8,871 nt of DNA. Origin: Candidatus Babelota bacterium. Its GTDB lineage: Bacteria; JAGOBX01. The translations under genes and the position numbers were made by a program. Where the stretch lies: NCBI GenBank assembly GCA_017999075.1, contig JAGOBX010000121.1:1-8871 (forward strand). Reading direction: 5' to 3'. Positions 1 to 8,698 of the stretch are shown here, one piece after another; position 1 is the stretch's first letter, and every line of letters begins with the position of its first letter. The notes beneath the pieces were generated by a model. The model saw nothing but the letters and a program-made list of their open reading frames with translations, was not told the origin of the DNA and searched no databases.

Positions 1-747
<747 letters not shown>

Positions 748-797
748 TTATAAATTTTTATTTTTTTTTGATTTAAATATGATCACTGAATAATTAA

Positions 798-826
798 ATT
801 TTATAAAATTTATTTGAAAAATGCAA
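798..826 (-). promoter_or_regulatory. Candidate sigma70-type promoter for enolase
   Basis: On the minus strand, TTGCAT (complement of 821-826) lies 17 bases from TAAAAT (complement of 798-803). The -10 box matches consensus at 5 of 6 positions and the -35 at only 3 of 6. Transcription would begin near 790 and give a leader of about 58 bases before the eno ATG. The -10 falls inside an 18-base perfect palindrome at 795-812. The whole 733-969 gap is so AT-rich that -10-like hexamers are abundant, so this is only the best-spaced candidate. For the opposite-facing carboxylase gene I found no clearly preferable promoter in the same gap. Confidence 0.3.
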
Positions 827-969
827 TATATATATTTAATTTTTACAATATTTATGATAGAATAATAAAAAATTAAACCTTGAAATTAATTAAGATATAT
901 TTTTCAGTTTAACAGTTTTGTAATTAATAATCGGAAACTAAATTATTATATTAGTTCGGAGAATAGTTT

Positions 970-3900
970 ATGAAAGAAAATGATAATGATAATAAAATAA
1001 AATTATCCGATAATGCTAAAATTGGTATAATAAATCGCGGCGAATGCGCTATGCGTTTTATACGCGGAGTAAAAGAATATAATAAAACTTTTGGAACATC
1101 TTTGAAAACTGTGACGTTTTACCTTGATTCTGATAAAGATGCGCCTTATGTAAAATATTCTGATTACTGTTATCCTCTGAAAAACATAAATATGTTTTTT
1201 CAGATAAAAGGCAATGTTTACATAAACCGGCCATTTATGCTGAAAGCATTGGAAATATCAGGATGTCAGGGAGTATGGGTAGGATGGGGATTTTTATCCG
1301 AAGATTCAGAATTTGCAGCTATGATAGAAAAATCAGGAATGGTTTTACTAGGTCCTTCATCAGAAGCAATGGCTCTTCTCGGAGATAAAATAAAAGCTAA
1401 AAATCTGGCAGAACAATCAAATGTATCAATATGCAACTGGAGTAAAGGACCTGTTAAATCTGTTGAAGAAGCTTATGAAATTGCAGAACTAATCGGATAT
1501 CCAGTAATTATTAAGGCGGCTAATGCTGGCGGCGGCAGGGGTATACGTTTTGTAATGAATAAAGAAGAACTTGAGCGTCAGTATATTTCTGCAAAAGAAG
1601 AAACAATACGCATAACAGGCGGAGACTTATTATATATAGAACATTTTGTTAAATTCGGCAGGCATCTTGAAGTGCAGATCGCAAGCGATAGGTTTGGGAA
1701 TGTCTACGCATTCGGAGTTAGAGATTGCTCTGTGCAGAGAAAAAATCAGAAAATATTAGAAGAGACTCCGCCAACGGACATTTCAGAATTAACTATAAAT
1801 GAAATGCAGGATTCAGCTAAACGGCTTATAAAAGCCGCCAAATATCAAGGCGTAGGAACAGTAGAGTTTATTTTTGATATTAGTTCTCAAAAGTATTATT
1901 TTATGGAAGTCAATACCAGACTTCAGGTCGAACATACGGTTACAGAGCAGTTATATAATATTGACCTTGTAAAAATTCAAATTCAAATTGCATCAAACAT
2001 TGAATTGTCAATACCTGTTTTTTCCCCTAAAATTCATGTTATTGAAGCCAGGTTAAACGCTGAAGATCCTGAAAATAATTTTGCTCCTGCTCCAGGAAAG
2101 GTTGTAGCGTTCAATATTCCGTCAGGACCAGGAATAAGGGTTGATTCAGGCATTGAAAAAGGTACCTCTATTCCTCAGGAATTTGATTCAATGATTGCAA
2201 AAATAATTTCTTCAGGTTCTACACGTAATGAAGCATTTGCAAGACTTGAACGCGCATTGGAAGAATTCCAGATTTTAATAGAAGGCGGGACCACCAACAA
2301 AGCATTTTTAATTGAGCTTCTGAATAATCCCGGAATAAAAAAAGGCGGAGTTTCAACAAGATATGTTGAAGATATGCTTTCTTCCACTCCTGATGTTATA
2401 AAAAGGTTTGATTGGCAGATCGCATTATTAGCGTGCGCTATTGAACAATATGCTACTAAATATATTGAAGAATTAACTAATTTCAAGCAGCAGTTCAACA
2501 GAAGCGGGTATCCGCAAAATCTTGATATGGCATTAGGTCATCAAATATCTATCACTCATAACTCTATAACTTATGATTTTTTTGTGAAATTTGTCGGAGA
2601 AGATATTTTTCATATAAAAATAAACGGACAGTTCATAATTGTCAAATATGTTTGGGAAGAATCAATTGCCGTTTTATATTACAATGAAAAACGGTATAGG
2701 ATACAAACTGTCACTCGCGGTAATACTATAATTTTTGAAATTAATGGAACTCCATATCCTATACCTATAGAATCAGGAGGACTGGTAAAATCACAATCGC
2801 CTGCAATGGTAATTTTTATTCCTGTGAAACTTGGACAGGAAATAAAAAAAGGGCAACTTCTTCTTTCTCTTGAAGCAATGAAAATGGAAACTACCGTTAC
2901 TTCACAGGAAGACGGAATAATAAAAGAAATTTATGTTAGGCAGGGTGAACAGATAGCAGCTGGTCAGCCTTTGATAAAAATAGAACAGATGAAATCTTCT
3001 TCTATAAAAAATTCTGAATCCGAATATGAAAAAATTGATTTCAATAATATGGCTATTGATTTTAATGATGTTTCTTCAAAAAATCTTTTTGTCATATGGA
3101 ATTTTATAAAACGAGAATTTGAAGCTGTTTTTTTAGGATTCGACAACAAGGAAAAAACTACAGATACTTTGAACCGGACTCTTGATTTCATTGAACGTCA
3201 TCCGCATTTTAAAAACCATCTTATTGAATTATTCCTAACCTGTATTGAAATGTATCTTGATATAGAATCTCTTTTTTCAAACAATGCAATTTGTACAGAC
3301 AATTCAGCTGGAACAATAAGTTTTCAAGAATTGATGATGCATTATTTCAAACGTACAAAAGACAGGGAAAAGGGTATGCCTGAAGAATTTCTTACTATGC
3401 TTAACAAAGCTACAAGCTGGTATAAATCAGGAAAACTGCATGAAATTGAAAATTATACGAGAGCGATGTTCAGAATATATAAAACACATTTCTATATAAA
3501 AATTAAAAACGAACTTCTGCATCAAATGCTTATAATTATGCAAGATAATTTAAATCCTGCAGATGTAGCTTTTACTTCTGATAAGCTGTCCGACTTGTTA
3601 GAAAAAACTGCGCAGTTAACATCATTACTCCATCCTAACATAGCTAATGCTGCATTAAACGCTCAATATATTTTGATAAATAATTATCTTCTGCTTAAAA
3701 TAAAAGAAACTAAATCGGCGTTGATAGCAGAATTGATAAAATCATTTAAGAACACAGAACATTATTTTGCTAAACAGGAATATTATACAGGAATAATCTG
3801 TAATTTAGGAACTGAAATTATTCCTTTTCTTTTAAAATTATCAACTGACGATTCAGAATTTGATTCTGAAGAAATTAATTTAATTGGAAATGAACTTCTA

Positions 3901-6561
3901 TCTAAACGATTTAACAGGGACAGACATATAATTGAAGCAGAAAATTTAAAAATAAATTCAACAAATGTATACCGTCTGATTTTAACCGAACATCAATCTG
4001 ACAAGAAAATCGAATATTTACTTACTTCAACCAAAGATATTAATTGCTTAAAACAAATTTTGTCGGATATTTCAAAGTTTTTTAACGGTAAAAATATTAT
4101 TCCTGAAATCACAATACTTGCAGGAGAATTAAAAAATAATTGTGATTACAAACAATTACTTGATAGTGAAATTTCGAAAATAAATATGAATCCAGGTTCT
4201 TTTATTACAATCGGATTATTTTATTCTGACAATCAGAATAATTTTTATTCCTATTATTATAATGATAAATCTGTTCCTGAAGAAAAATTAATTTTTCGTG
4301 ATTTTTCACCTCTTCAGATACGTGAATTCAGGTTAAAACGGTTTGTAAATTTTGAATTTGAATCAGTTTATAAAAGTGAATCAGTATTTTTAGTAAACGC
4401 TAAAAACATAAATAATAAAAAAGATGAACGTTTGTTTGCATTTGTTGAAACACCGGAAACAAAACCGGAATTCAGGGAAGACGGTTCAATATTAAGAATA
4501 TTATCATTTGAAAATTCTTTTATGGAAGCAGTATTTGCAATAAGGTCAGTTCAATCTAAACGAAAAAATTTGTTGTTATGGAACAGAATAATAATTCACA
4601 TACATTCTGTGCTTCAAACAACATTAAAGCAAATAGAAAAATATGCAGGATATCTTTCGCCCAGGCTTTCAGGACTTGGGCTTGAAAAAATTATGATTTA
4701 TGCCAGAACCCCCGGTGAAAAAGAAAAAAACACAAATGAAATTGAATTTGTATTTGAAAACATTTCAGGTACGCAATTTAATTTCAGACCAAGAATTCCT
4801 ATAGATTATCCTTTGGTAGAAATTAATGACTATGCCATAAAAGTTATAAAGGCAAGGCAGCGCGGCTGTTCATATCCCTATGAAATTATAAAAATGCTTA
4901 CGCGTTCAAGCGGAAGTTCTATGACGACAACTGATAAATTGCCCCGAGGTGAATTTGAAGAATTTGATTTGGACAGTAAGAATCTAAAACTTATTTCGGT
5001 TAAAAACAGGGAATACGGAATGAATTCTTGCAATATAATTTCCGGAATAATAACAAATTATATTCCAAATTATGAATATCCGTTTAAGCGAGTAATAATT
5101 TTGTCTGACCCAACGGTAGATATGGGTTCACTTGCAGAACAGGAATGCAGAAGAATTATTGAATCAATAAATTTAGCGGAACAATTAAAAATACCTGTTG
5201 AATGGATCCCGGTTTCAGCAGGTGCAAGAATAGATATAGATAGCGGAACTGAAAATCTTGATTGGACTGCTGCTGTATTAAAACGGATTATAGATTTTAC
5301 TCAGTCAGGAGGAGAAATAAATATTATAGTTGACAGCGTCAATGTTGGTGCCCAATCTTATTGGAATGCAGAAGCTACTATGCTTATGCATACTTCCGGT
5401 ATATTGATTATGACTGAAGAATCTGCTATGCTGTTAACCGGAAAAAAAGCGCTGGATTATGCCGGAAGCGTTTCTGCAGAAAACAATGTTGGAATAGGCG
5501 GAGCTGACAAAATAATGGGACCTAACGGGCAAGCTCAGTTTAAAACAAAAGATATATCTTCAGCTTATCAAATTTTATTTAAACATTATGAATTTACATA
5601 TAATCCTTCTGAAAATAAAATCCCAATCCAGCATAAAACTTCAGACAGTGAAAACAGAAATATATGTTTAACTCCATATACAGATAATTTAAACCAAAAC
5701 TTTAAAACCATTGGAGATATTCTTGATTTAAAAACAAATCCTGAAAGAAAAAAACCATTTGATATGAGACAGATAATGCAAGCTGTTATTGACACTGATT
5801 CAGGTTATCTTGAACGGTGGGCTTTTATGAAAGATGCTGAAACATCAATCGTATGGGAATCTCGTATAGGAGGGTTTTCGTCAGGTATCTTAGGCATTGA
5901 AAGCAAACAGATTTCACGTGTCGGAGAAATACCTAACGACGGTCCTGAAATGTGGACAGGAGGTACTCTTTTCCCATTGTCTTCGAAAAAAATAGCAAGA
6001 GCAATTAATTCTTTCAGCGGTAAAATTCCGCTTGTTGTCCTTGCCAATTTATCTGGATTTGACGGTTCGCCTGAATCTATGCGAAGATTGCAGCTTGAAT
6101 ACGGAGCTGAAATAGGACGTGCAGTGGTTAATTTTAAAGGACCTATAGTTTTTGTGGTTATAGCAAGGTATCATGGCGGAGCGTATGTCGTATTCTCAAA
6201 ACAATTAAACAAAAATATTAATGCGGCCGCTGTCAAAGGAGCATATGCTTCAGTCATAGGAGGTTCTTCTGCTGCTGCAGTTGTTTTTCCTAAACTTGTT
6301 ATTAAAAACACTTTAAGCGACAGCAGAATAATTGAAGCTCAAAATCTTTTAAACCTAAAAAAAATTAAAAAGAAAGAATATGATGAAATTTATAAAAAGG
6401 TTTTTACTGAAAAACAAACTGAACTTGCTCAGAAATTTGACAATATTCATTCTATAGAACGCGCAAAATCTGTAGGATCAATAGATACTATTATTTTGCC
6501 GGAAGAGTTAAGAACTTTTATAATAAATTCTATCAAAAAAACAAATTATATTGGTATTTGA
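970..6561 (+). CDS. Single-chain biotin-dependent acyl-CoA carboxylase (BC-BCCP-central-CT fusion, eukaryotic ACC-like layout)
   Basis: Predicted cytoplasmic enzyme that carboxylates biotin with ATP and bicarbonate, then transfers CO2 to an acyl-CoA (acetyl-CoA giving malonyl-CoA is the simplest guess; the substrate is not proven). Domains in 1863 residues: biotin carboxylase about 15-500 (NRGECAMR 22-29; VWVGWGFLSED 102-112; Lys182 and GGGRG 187-191 for ATP; His232; Lys261; Glu299; EVNTRLQVEH 313-322; Arg361); a beta-rich linker about 525-600; biotin carrier about 605-672 with LEAMKMET 634-641 and biotinyl-Lys638; a central region about 690-1340, whose 1115-1265 part resembles the eukaryotic ACC central domain by eye; carboxyltransferase N half about 1342-1545 (VSAGARI 1415-1421; KIMGPNGQAQ 1514-1523) and C half about 1595-1850 (GYLERW, ANLSGFDGSPES 1692-1703, RYHGGAYVVFSK 1733-1744, SVIGGSSAAAVVF). 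No AccD zinc finger is present. GGAGA at 958-962 lies 7 bases before the ATG. All visible catalytic motifs are intact and there is no frameshift. Pyruvate carboxylase is excluded because the CT is crotonase-type. Confidence 0.94.
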   Translation: MKENDNDNKIKLSDNAKIGIINRGECAMRFIRGVKEYNKTFGTSLKTVTFYLDSDKDAPYVKYSDYCYPLKNINMFFQIKGNVYINRPFMLKALEISGCQGVWVGWGFLSEDSEFAAMIEKSGMVLLGPSSEAMALLGDKIKAKNLAEQSNVSICNWSKGPVKSVEEAYEIAELIGYPVIIKAANAGGGRGIRFVMNKEELERQYISAKEETIRITGGDLLYIEHFVKFGRHLEVQIASDRFGNVYAFGVRDCSVQRKNQKILEETPPTDISELTINEMQDSAKRLIKAAKYQGVGTVEFIFDISSQKYYFMEVNTRLQVEHTVTEQLYNIDLVKIQIQIASNIELSIPVFSPKIHVIEARLNAEDPENNFAPAPGKVVAFNIPSGPGIRVDSGIEKGTSIPQEFDSMIAKIISSGSTRNEAFARLERALEEFQILIEGGTTNKAFLIELLNNPGIKKGGVSTRYVEDMLSSTPDVIKRFDWQIALLACAIEQYATKYIEELTNFKQQFNRSGYPQNLDMALGHQISITHNSITYDFFVKFVGEDIFHIKINGQFIIVKYVWEESIAVLYYNEKRYRIQTVTRGNTIIFEINGTPYPIPIESGGLVKSQSPAMVIFIPVKLGQEIKKGQLLLSLEAMKMETTVTSQEDGIIKEIYVRQGEQIAAGQPLIKIEQMKSSSIKNSESEYEKIDFNNMAIDFNDVSSKNLFVIWNFIKREFEAVFLGFDNKEKTTDTLNRTLDFIERHPHFKNHLIELFLTCIEMYLDIESLFSNNAICTDNSAGTISFQELMMHYFKRTKDREKGMPEEFLTMLNKATSWYKSGKLHEIENYTRAMFRIYKTHFYIKIKNELLHQMLIIMQDNLNPADVAFTSDKLSDLLEKTAQLTSLLHPNIANAALNAQYILINNYLLLKIKETKSALIAELIKSFKNTEHYFAKQEYYTGIICNLGTEIIPFLLKLSTDDSEFDSEEINLIGNELLSKRFNRDRHIIEAENLKINSTNVYRLILTEHQSDKKIEYLLTSTKDINCLKQILSDISKFFNGKNIIPEITILAGELKNNCDYKQLLDSEISKINMNPGSFITIGLFYSDNQNNFYSYYYNDKSVPEEKLIFRDFSPLQIREFRLKRFVNFEFESVYKSESVFLVNAKNINNKKDERLFAFVETPETKPEFREDGSILRILSFENSFMEAVFAIRSVQSKRKNLLLWNRIIIHIHSVLQTTLKQIEKYAGYLSPRLSGLGLEKIMIYARTPGEKEKNTNEIEFVFENISGTQFNFRPRIPIDYPLVEINDYAIKVIKARQRGCSYPYEIIKMLTRSSGSSMTTTDKLPRGEFEEFDLDSKNLKLISVKNREYGMNSCNIISGIITNYIPNYEYPFKRVIILSDPTVDMGSLAEQECRRIIESINLAEQLKIPVEWIPVSAGARIDIDSGTENLDWTAAVLKRIIDFTQSGGEINIIVDSVNVGAQSYWNAEATMLMHTSGILIMTEESAMLLTGKKALDYAGSVSAENNVGIGGADKIMGPNGQAQFKTKDISSAYQILFKHYEFTYNPSENKIPIQHKTSDSENRNICLTPYTDNLNQNFKTIGDILDLKTNPERKKPFDMRQIMQAVIDTDSGYLERWAFMKDAETSIVWESRIGGFSSGILGIESKQISRVGEIPNDGPEMWTGGTLFPLSSKKIARAINSFSGKIPLVVLANLSGFDGSPESMRRLQLEYGAEIGRAVVNFKGPIVFVVIARYHGGAYVVFSKQLNKNINAAAVKGAYASVIGGSSAAAVVFPKLVIKNTLSDSRIIEAQNLLNLKKIKKKEYDEIYKKVFTEKQTELAQKFDNIHSIERAKSVGSIDTIILPEELRTFIINSIKKTNYIGI

Positions 6562-6592
6562 AAATAATTAGTTTATAAAAAAAATTATTTCA
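6559..6592. terminator. Weak AT-only hairpin in the convergent gap
   Basis: The 86-base gap between the two converging genes (6562-6647) contains one inverted repeat: TGAAAATAATT at 6559-6569, starting on the carboxylase stop codon, pairs with AATTATTTCA at 6583-6592 with one bulged A and a 13-base loop. The stem has only two G:C-capable positions and no T-run follows it on the plus strand; the A8 at 6577-6584 lies in the loop and distal arm. It may serve as a bidirectional stop between the convergent genes, but it is weak. Nothing else is recognisable in the gap. Confidence 0.2.
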
Positions 6593-6647
6593 CATATAAA
6601 TGGTTTAATTTAATGTTTTGTAGTTTTAATTTTAGAGTATTATTAAA

Positions 6648-7946
6648 TCAGTTATATTTTATTAAATTCAGATCGTATCCGAGTCTGAAAAAAAATAAAT
6701 TCAATCTGCTTGATAATACTGTAATGTCATTCAAATCATAATCTTTTAAAAAAAGATTGTTTTCATTGAATATTGATAGTTTAAAATTATATGTGCCTGG
6801 TTTAATTTTTAAAAACACCACATCTAATTTTCCCGGTAAAGTATTCCAATAACGAGGATCAAGAGTATCTTTTCCTCTGATCAGCCATCCTAATGGTTTA
6901 ATATCTTTTGTAGCTTTTCTTCTAATTTCATCTTTGAGTTCATCCTTAAACAATGAAATTACTGATTCCCGCAAAACATCTTTAAATCTCGGTTCAGGAA
7001 TATTCAAATTATAAGATTTAACAGCATAATTATTAAATGAAAGAATTGTTTTTAACTCAAGTTCGCTTCTTGGTTCAGGAACAGGAGAATACGACGGGGA
7101 AACCTCTTTAAACAAAACATCTAAAATTTGTTCATTATTATTTGAGTCTGCAGCTTTAGTAATTTTATATTGAGTTTTCAGCGTATTATATGTTTCTAAA
7201 ATATATTTAGAATAATTTATATCTTTTATTGATTTAGGCAGATCAATAAATATAACAAGACTCTCGAGATTTTCATTATCAGCCCAAAACAGATAATCAT
7301 TATTTTTCGAAGACGCCGATTCTGATATCAATTTGCTTTCTTGGTTATACCCGAGTTTATTTAGAATTGAAGATAAAATGCCGTAAGCAGGTAAAAAATA
7401 ATTATTAAAAGATATAATTTTACGCATTGAAACCATAGAAGTATTGTAATCTTTCAAATTATTCAATGAAATACATCCAAGAAGAAATTCTGAAAAAATT
7501 GATTGGGGTTCCTTAATCAGAGATTGCCGTAATTCAATGAGGCTCTTTTCAATGTCGTTTAATTTGTAATAACATACAGCTTTAAAAAAGTGAAGGTATG
7601 CAAGTTCAAAATCTTTCATTTGATATGGTAATCTGTCTGCTGCTGCCATAGTGCTGACAAAAAAATTTTTTTCAAAATTTGTTTTTTCCGCGTCATTTAA
7701 ACTTTTTAAAGCATCAGTATAATTTTTCTCCCAGAATTTTGACATTGCGAGATTTAATAAATATAGAGTTTTATTGATTGTTATTTTTTTATTTGCGCCT
7801 GAAGAATATTCTTTTGACGCGGCAGTAAAATTGTCAGAATAAAAAAGAATATCACCTTTTCTGGCAGAGATTATGCCGCTGCAGGAAATGAACGCAGTCA
7901 GCGGAACAATCAATAAACAAAACCGAAGCAAATCAAATCTTACCAT
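6648..7946 (-). CDS. TPR-containing lipoprotein, COG3014-like, second gene of LpoB operon
   Basis: A 432-residue predicted envelope lipoprotein. The N-terminus has a short basic start, a hydrophobic core (6-20) and a lipobox-like FISC with Cys22 as the lipidation site, followed by Ser. Residues about 62-90, 114-147, 150-183 and 184-212 form helix pairs of TPR type (for example AYLHFFKAVCYYKLNDIEKS), suggesting a protein-binding scaffold. The C-terminal part contains DPRYWNTLPGKLDVVFLKIK (363-382) followed by PGTYNF, which resembles the ADTR-W-TLP-PG tail I associate with COG3014 proteins. These are uncharacterised and often encoded beside lpoB. The biochemical role is unknown. The start ATG overlaps the end of the upstream gene in ATGGTAA, and there is no good Shine-Dalgarno before it (AAGTTAAAAGC), so translation is probably coupled. 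Family assignment is by motif memory, moderately sure; lipoprotein plus TPR is more secure. Confidence 0.72.
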   Translation of the reverse strand: MVRFDLLRFCLLIVPLTAFISCSGIISARKGDILFYSDNFTAASKEYSSGANKKITINKTLYLLNLAMSKFWEKNYTDALKSLNDAEKTNFEKNFFVSTMAAADRLPYQMKDFELAYLHFFKAVCYYKLNDIEKSLIELRQSLIKEPQSIFSEFLLGCISLNNLKDYNTSMVSMRKIISFNNYFLPAYGILSSILNKLGYNQESKLISESASSKNNDYLFWADNENLESLVIFIDLPKSIKDINYSKYILETYNTLKTQYKITKAADSNNNEQILDVLFKEVSPSYSPVPEPRSELELKTILSFNNYAVKSYNLNIPEPRFKDVLRESVISLFKDELKDEIRRKATKDIKPLGWLIRGKDTLDPRYWNTLPGKLDVVFLKIKPGTYNFKLSIFNENNLFLKDYDLNDITVLSSRLNLFFFRLGYDLNLIKYN

Positions 7947-8527
7947 TTGCTTTTAACTTGAGTTTTTTTGAATTCAGCTTGACCTGACCATAATTCAACG
8001 CTTGTTGTTGTATTGGTGATTGTAACAGATAATCTGAAATAAGTCTCCTGTTTTTTAGTTAACGGATTCCATCCATCTGAGCGGGTTTTATCAATCGAAT
8101 CTATTCTGCCGTACAATAAATAATCAGCTCCCCAAAGTTTATTTCTCTGCTGAACATGCTCGGCCGTTTTATCAATAAGGTTTTGTTCGTCTTCAAGAAC
8201 AGTAAGTCTATCACGTTCGACAAATATTGCTCCTGATTTTATTCTTATCGCATCTTTAATTTTTTCAGAAATAATTTTAGTGTTGAAATGTTCAGCAGTC
8301 ATATTGTCAATAGATCTTAAAGCAATTGTTTTACCTTTAAGTTCGATAAAATCTTTAGCTATATCATCGGCTATTTTACCGGCCATAGCTTCAATATCAA
8401 CATTTGTTACTCCGGTATCAGCATTAACATCACTGTTAACATCAACACGTTTTGAAGCGCATCCTGAAATGCAGATCAATGATAAAACTGAAATTGTTAT
8501 AATTAAAATAATTTTAATTTTTTTCAT
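7940..8527 (-). CDS. LpoB-like outer-membrane lipoprotein (penicillin-binding protein activator family)
   Basis: A 195-residue lipoprotein. The signal peptide has a KKIK start, a hydrophobic stretch 6-20 and the lipobox ISGC with Cys23; Ala follows it, which by the E. coli +2 rule favours outer-membrane sorting. Residues 28-60 (RVDVNSDVNAD, then a helix IEAMAGKIADDIAKDF) precede an alpha/beta core with the family pattern: GKTIALRSIDNMTAEH (65-80), a helix KIISEKIKDAI, IFVERDRLTVLEDEQN (101-116), GADYLLYGRIDSI (133-145), FRLSVTITNTTTSVELWSGQ (164-183). Compare E. coli LpoB GAHYVLY and TGEIIWSGK. In E. coli LpoB stimulates PBP1B in peptidoglycan synthesis; for a distant relative that role is inference, and no PBP gene is in view. 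ACGGAGGT with GGAGG at 8534-8538 lies 6 bases before the ATG, a strong ribosome site that fixes the start. The stop overlaps the next gene's ATG by 7 bases in total. Confidence 0.77.
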   Translation of the reverse strand: MKKIKIILIITISVLSLICISGCASKRVDVNSDVNADTGVTNVDIEAMAGKIADDIAKDFIELKGKTIALRSIDNMTAEHFNTKIISEKIKDAIRIKSGAIFVERDRLTVLEDEQNLIDKTAEHVQQRNKLWGADYLLYGRIDSIDKTRSDGWNPLTKKQETYFRLSVTITNTTTSVELWSGQAEFKKTQVKSKW

Positions 8528-8642
8528 AATAAACCTCCGTCACTAATTATTGAATATATTTTAAAATTTGCTAATAAACTTTTTTTAATCAGATAATTTT
8601 AATTAAAACTAATTATGATAATATTAGATAACAATCAACCTA

Positions 8643-8696
8643 AAAAGTTCAAAAAATATTTATATTATATTCAACGTTTTAATATTAAGAACTTTT
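8643..8696 (-). terminator. Candidate hairpin terminator after the truncated repeat-protein gene
   Basis: On the minus strand, 3 bases after the stop codon at 8701-8699, AAAAGTTC (complement of 8689-8696) can pair with GAACTTTT (complement of 8643-8650), and the outer arm runs into a five-T tract (complement of 8642-8646). Inside, AATATT at 8681-8686 and AATATT at 8655-8660 can add a second stem across an asymmetric internal loop, leaving a loop of about 20 bases. The position directly behind a gene end and the terminal T-run fit an intrinsic terminator, but the stem has just two G:C pairs. The rest of the 171-base gap up to the LpoB-like gene holds that gene's ribosome site and no promoter I can choose with confidence. 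Confidence 0.35.
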
Positions 8697-8698
8697 AT

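Noticed and set aside
842-868. Possible plus-strand promoter TTTACA with TAATAA for the carboxylase gene
   Set aside because: The spacing is only 15 bases and several equally poor alternatives exist in the same AT-rich gap, so none can be preferred.
2175-2498. Open frame on the minus strand inside the carboxylase gene, 107 codons
   Set aside because: It is antisense to the conserved end of the biotin carboxylase domain (DSMIAKII and onward); no ribosome site or recognisable product.
2964-3191. Open frame on the minus strand after the biotin carrier segment, 75 codons
   Set aside because: Antisense by-product of an AT-rich coding stretch; no motif or upstream signal.
5586-6047. Two minus-strand open frames opposite the carboxyltransferase C half (69 and 80 codons)
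   Set aside because: Both are mirror frames of strongly conserved carboxyltransferase sequence; neither resembles a protein family.
970-6561. Pyruvate carboxylase or urea carboxylase as identity of the giant gene
   Set aside because: The C-terminal part has crotonase-type carboxyltransferase motifs (SAGARI, KIMGPNGQAQ, GGAYVVFS), not the TIM-barrel pyruvate carboxyltransferase, and the carrier is internal, not C-terminal.
8280-8546. Plus-strand open frame opposite the LpoB-like gene, 88 codons
   Set aside because: Antisense to the signal peptide and core of a convincing lipoprotein with a strong ribosome site.
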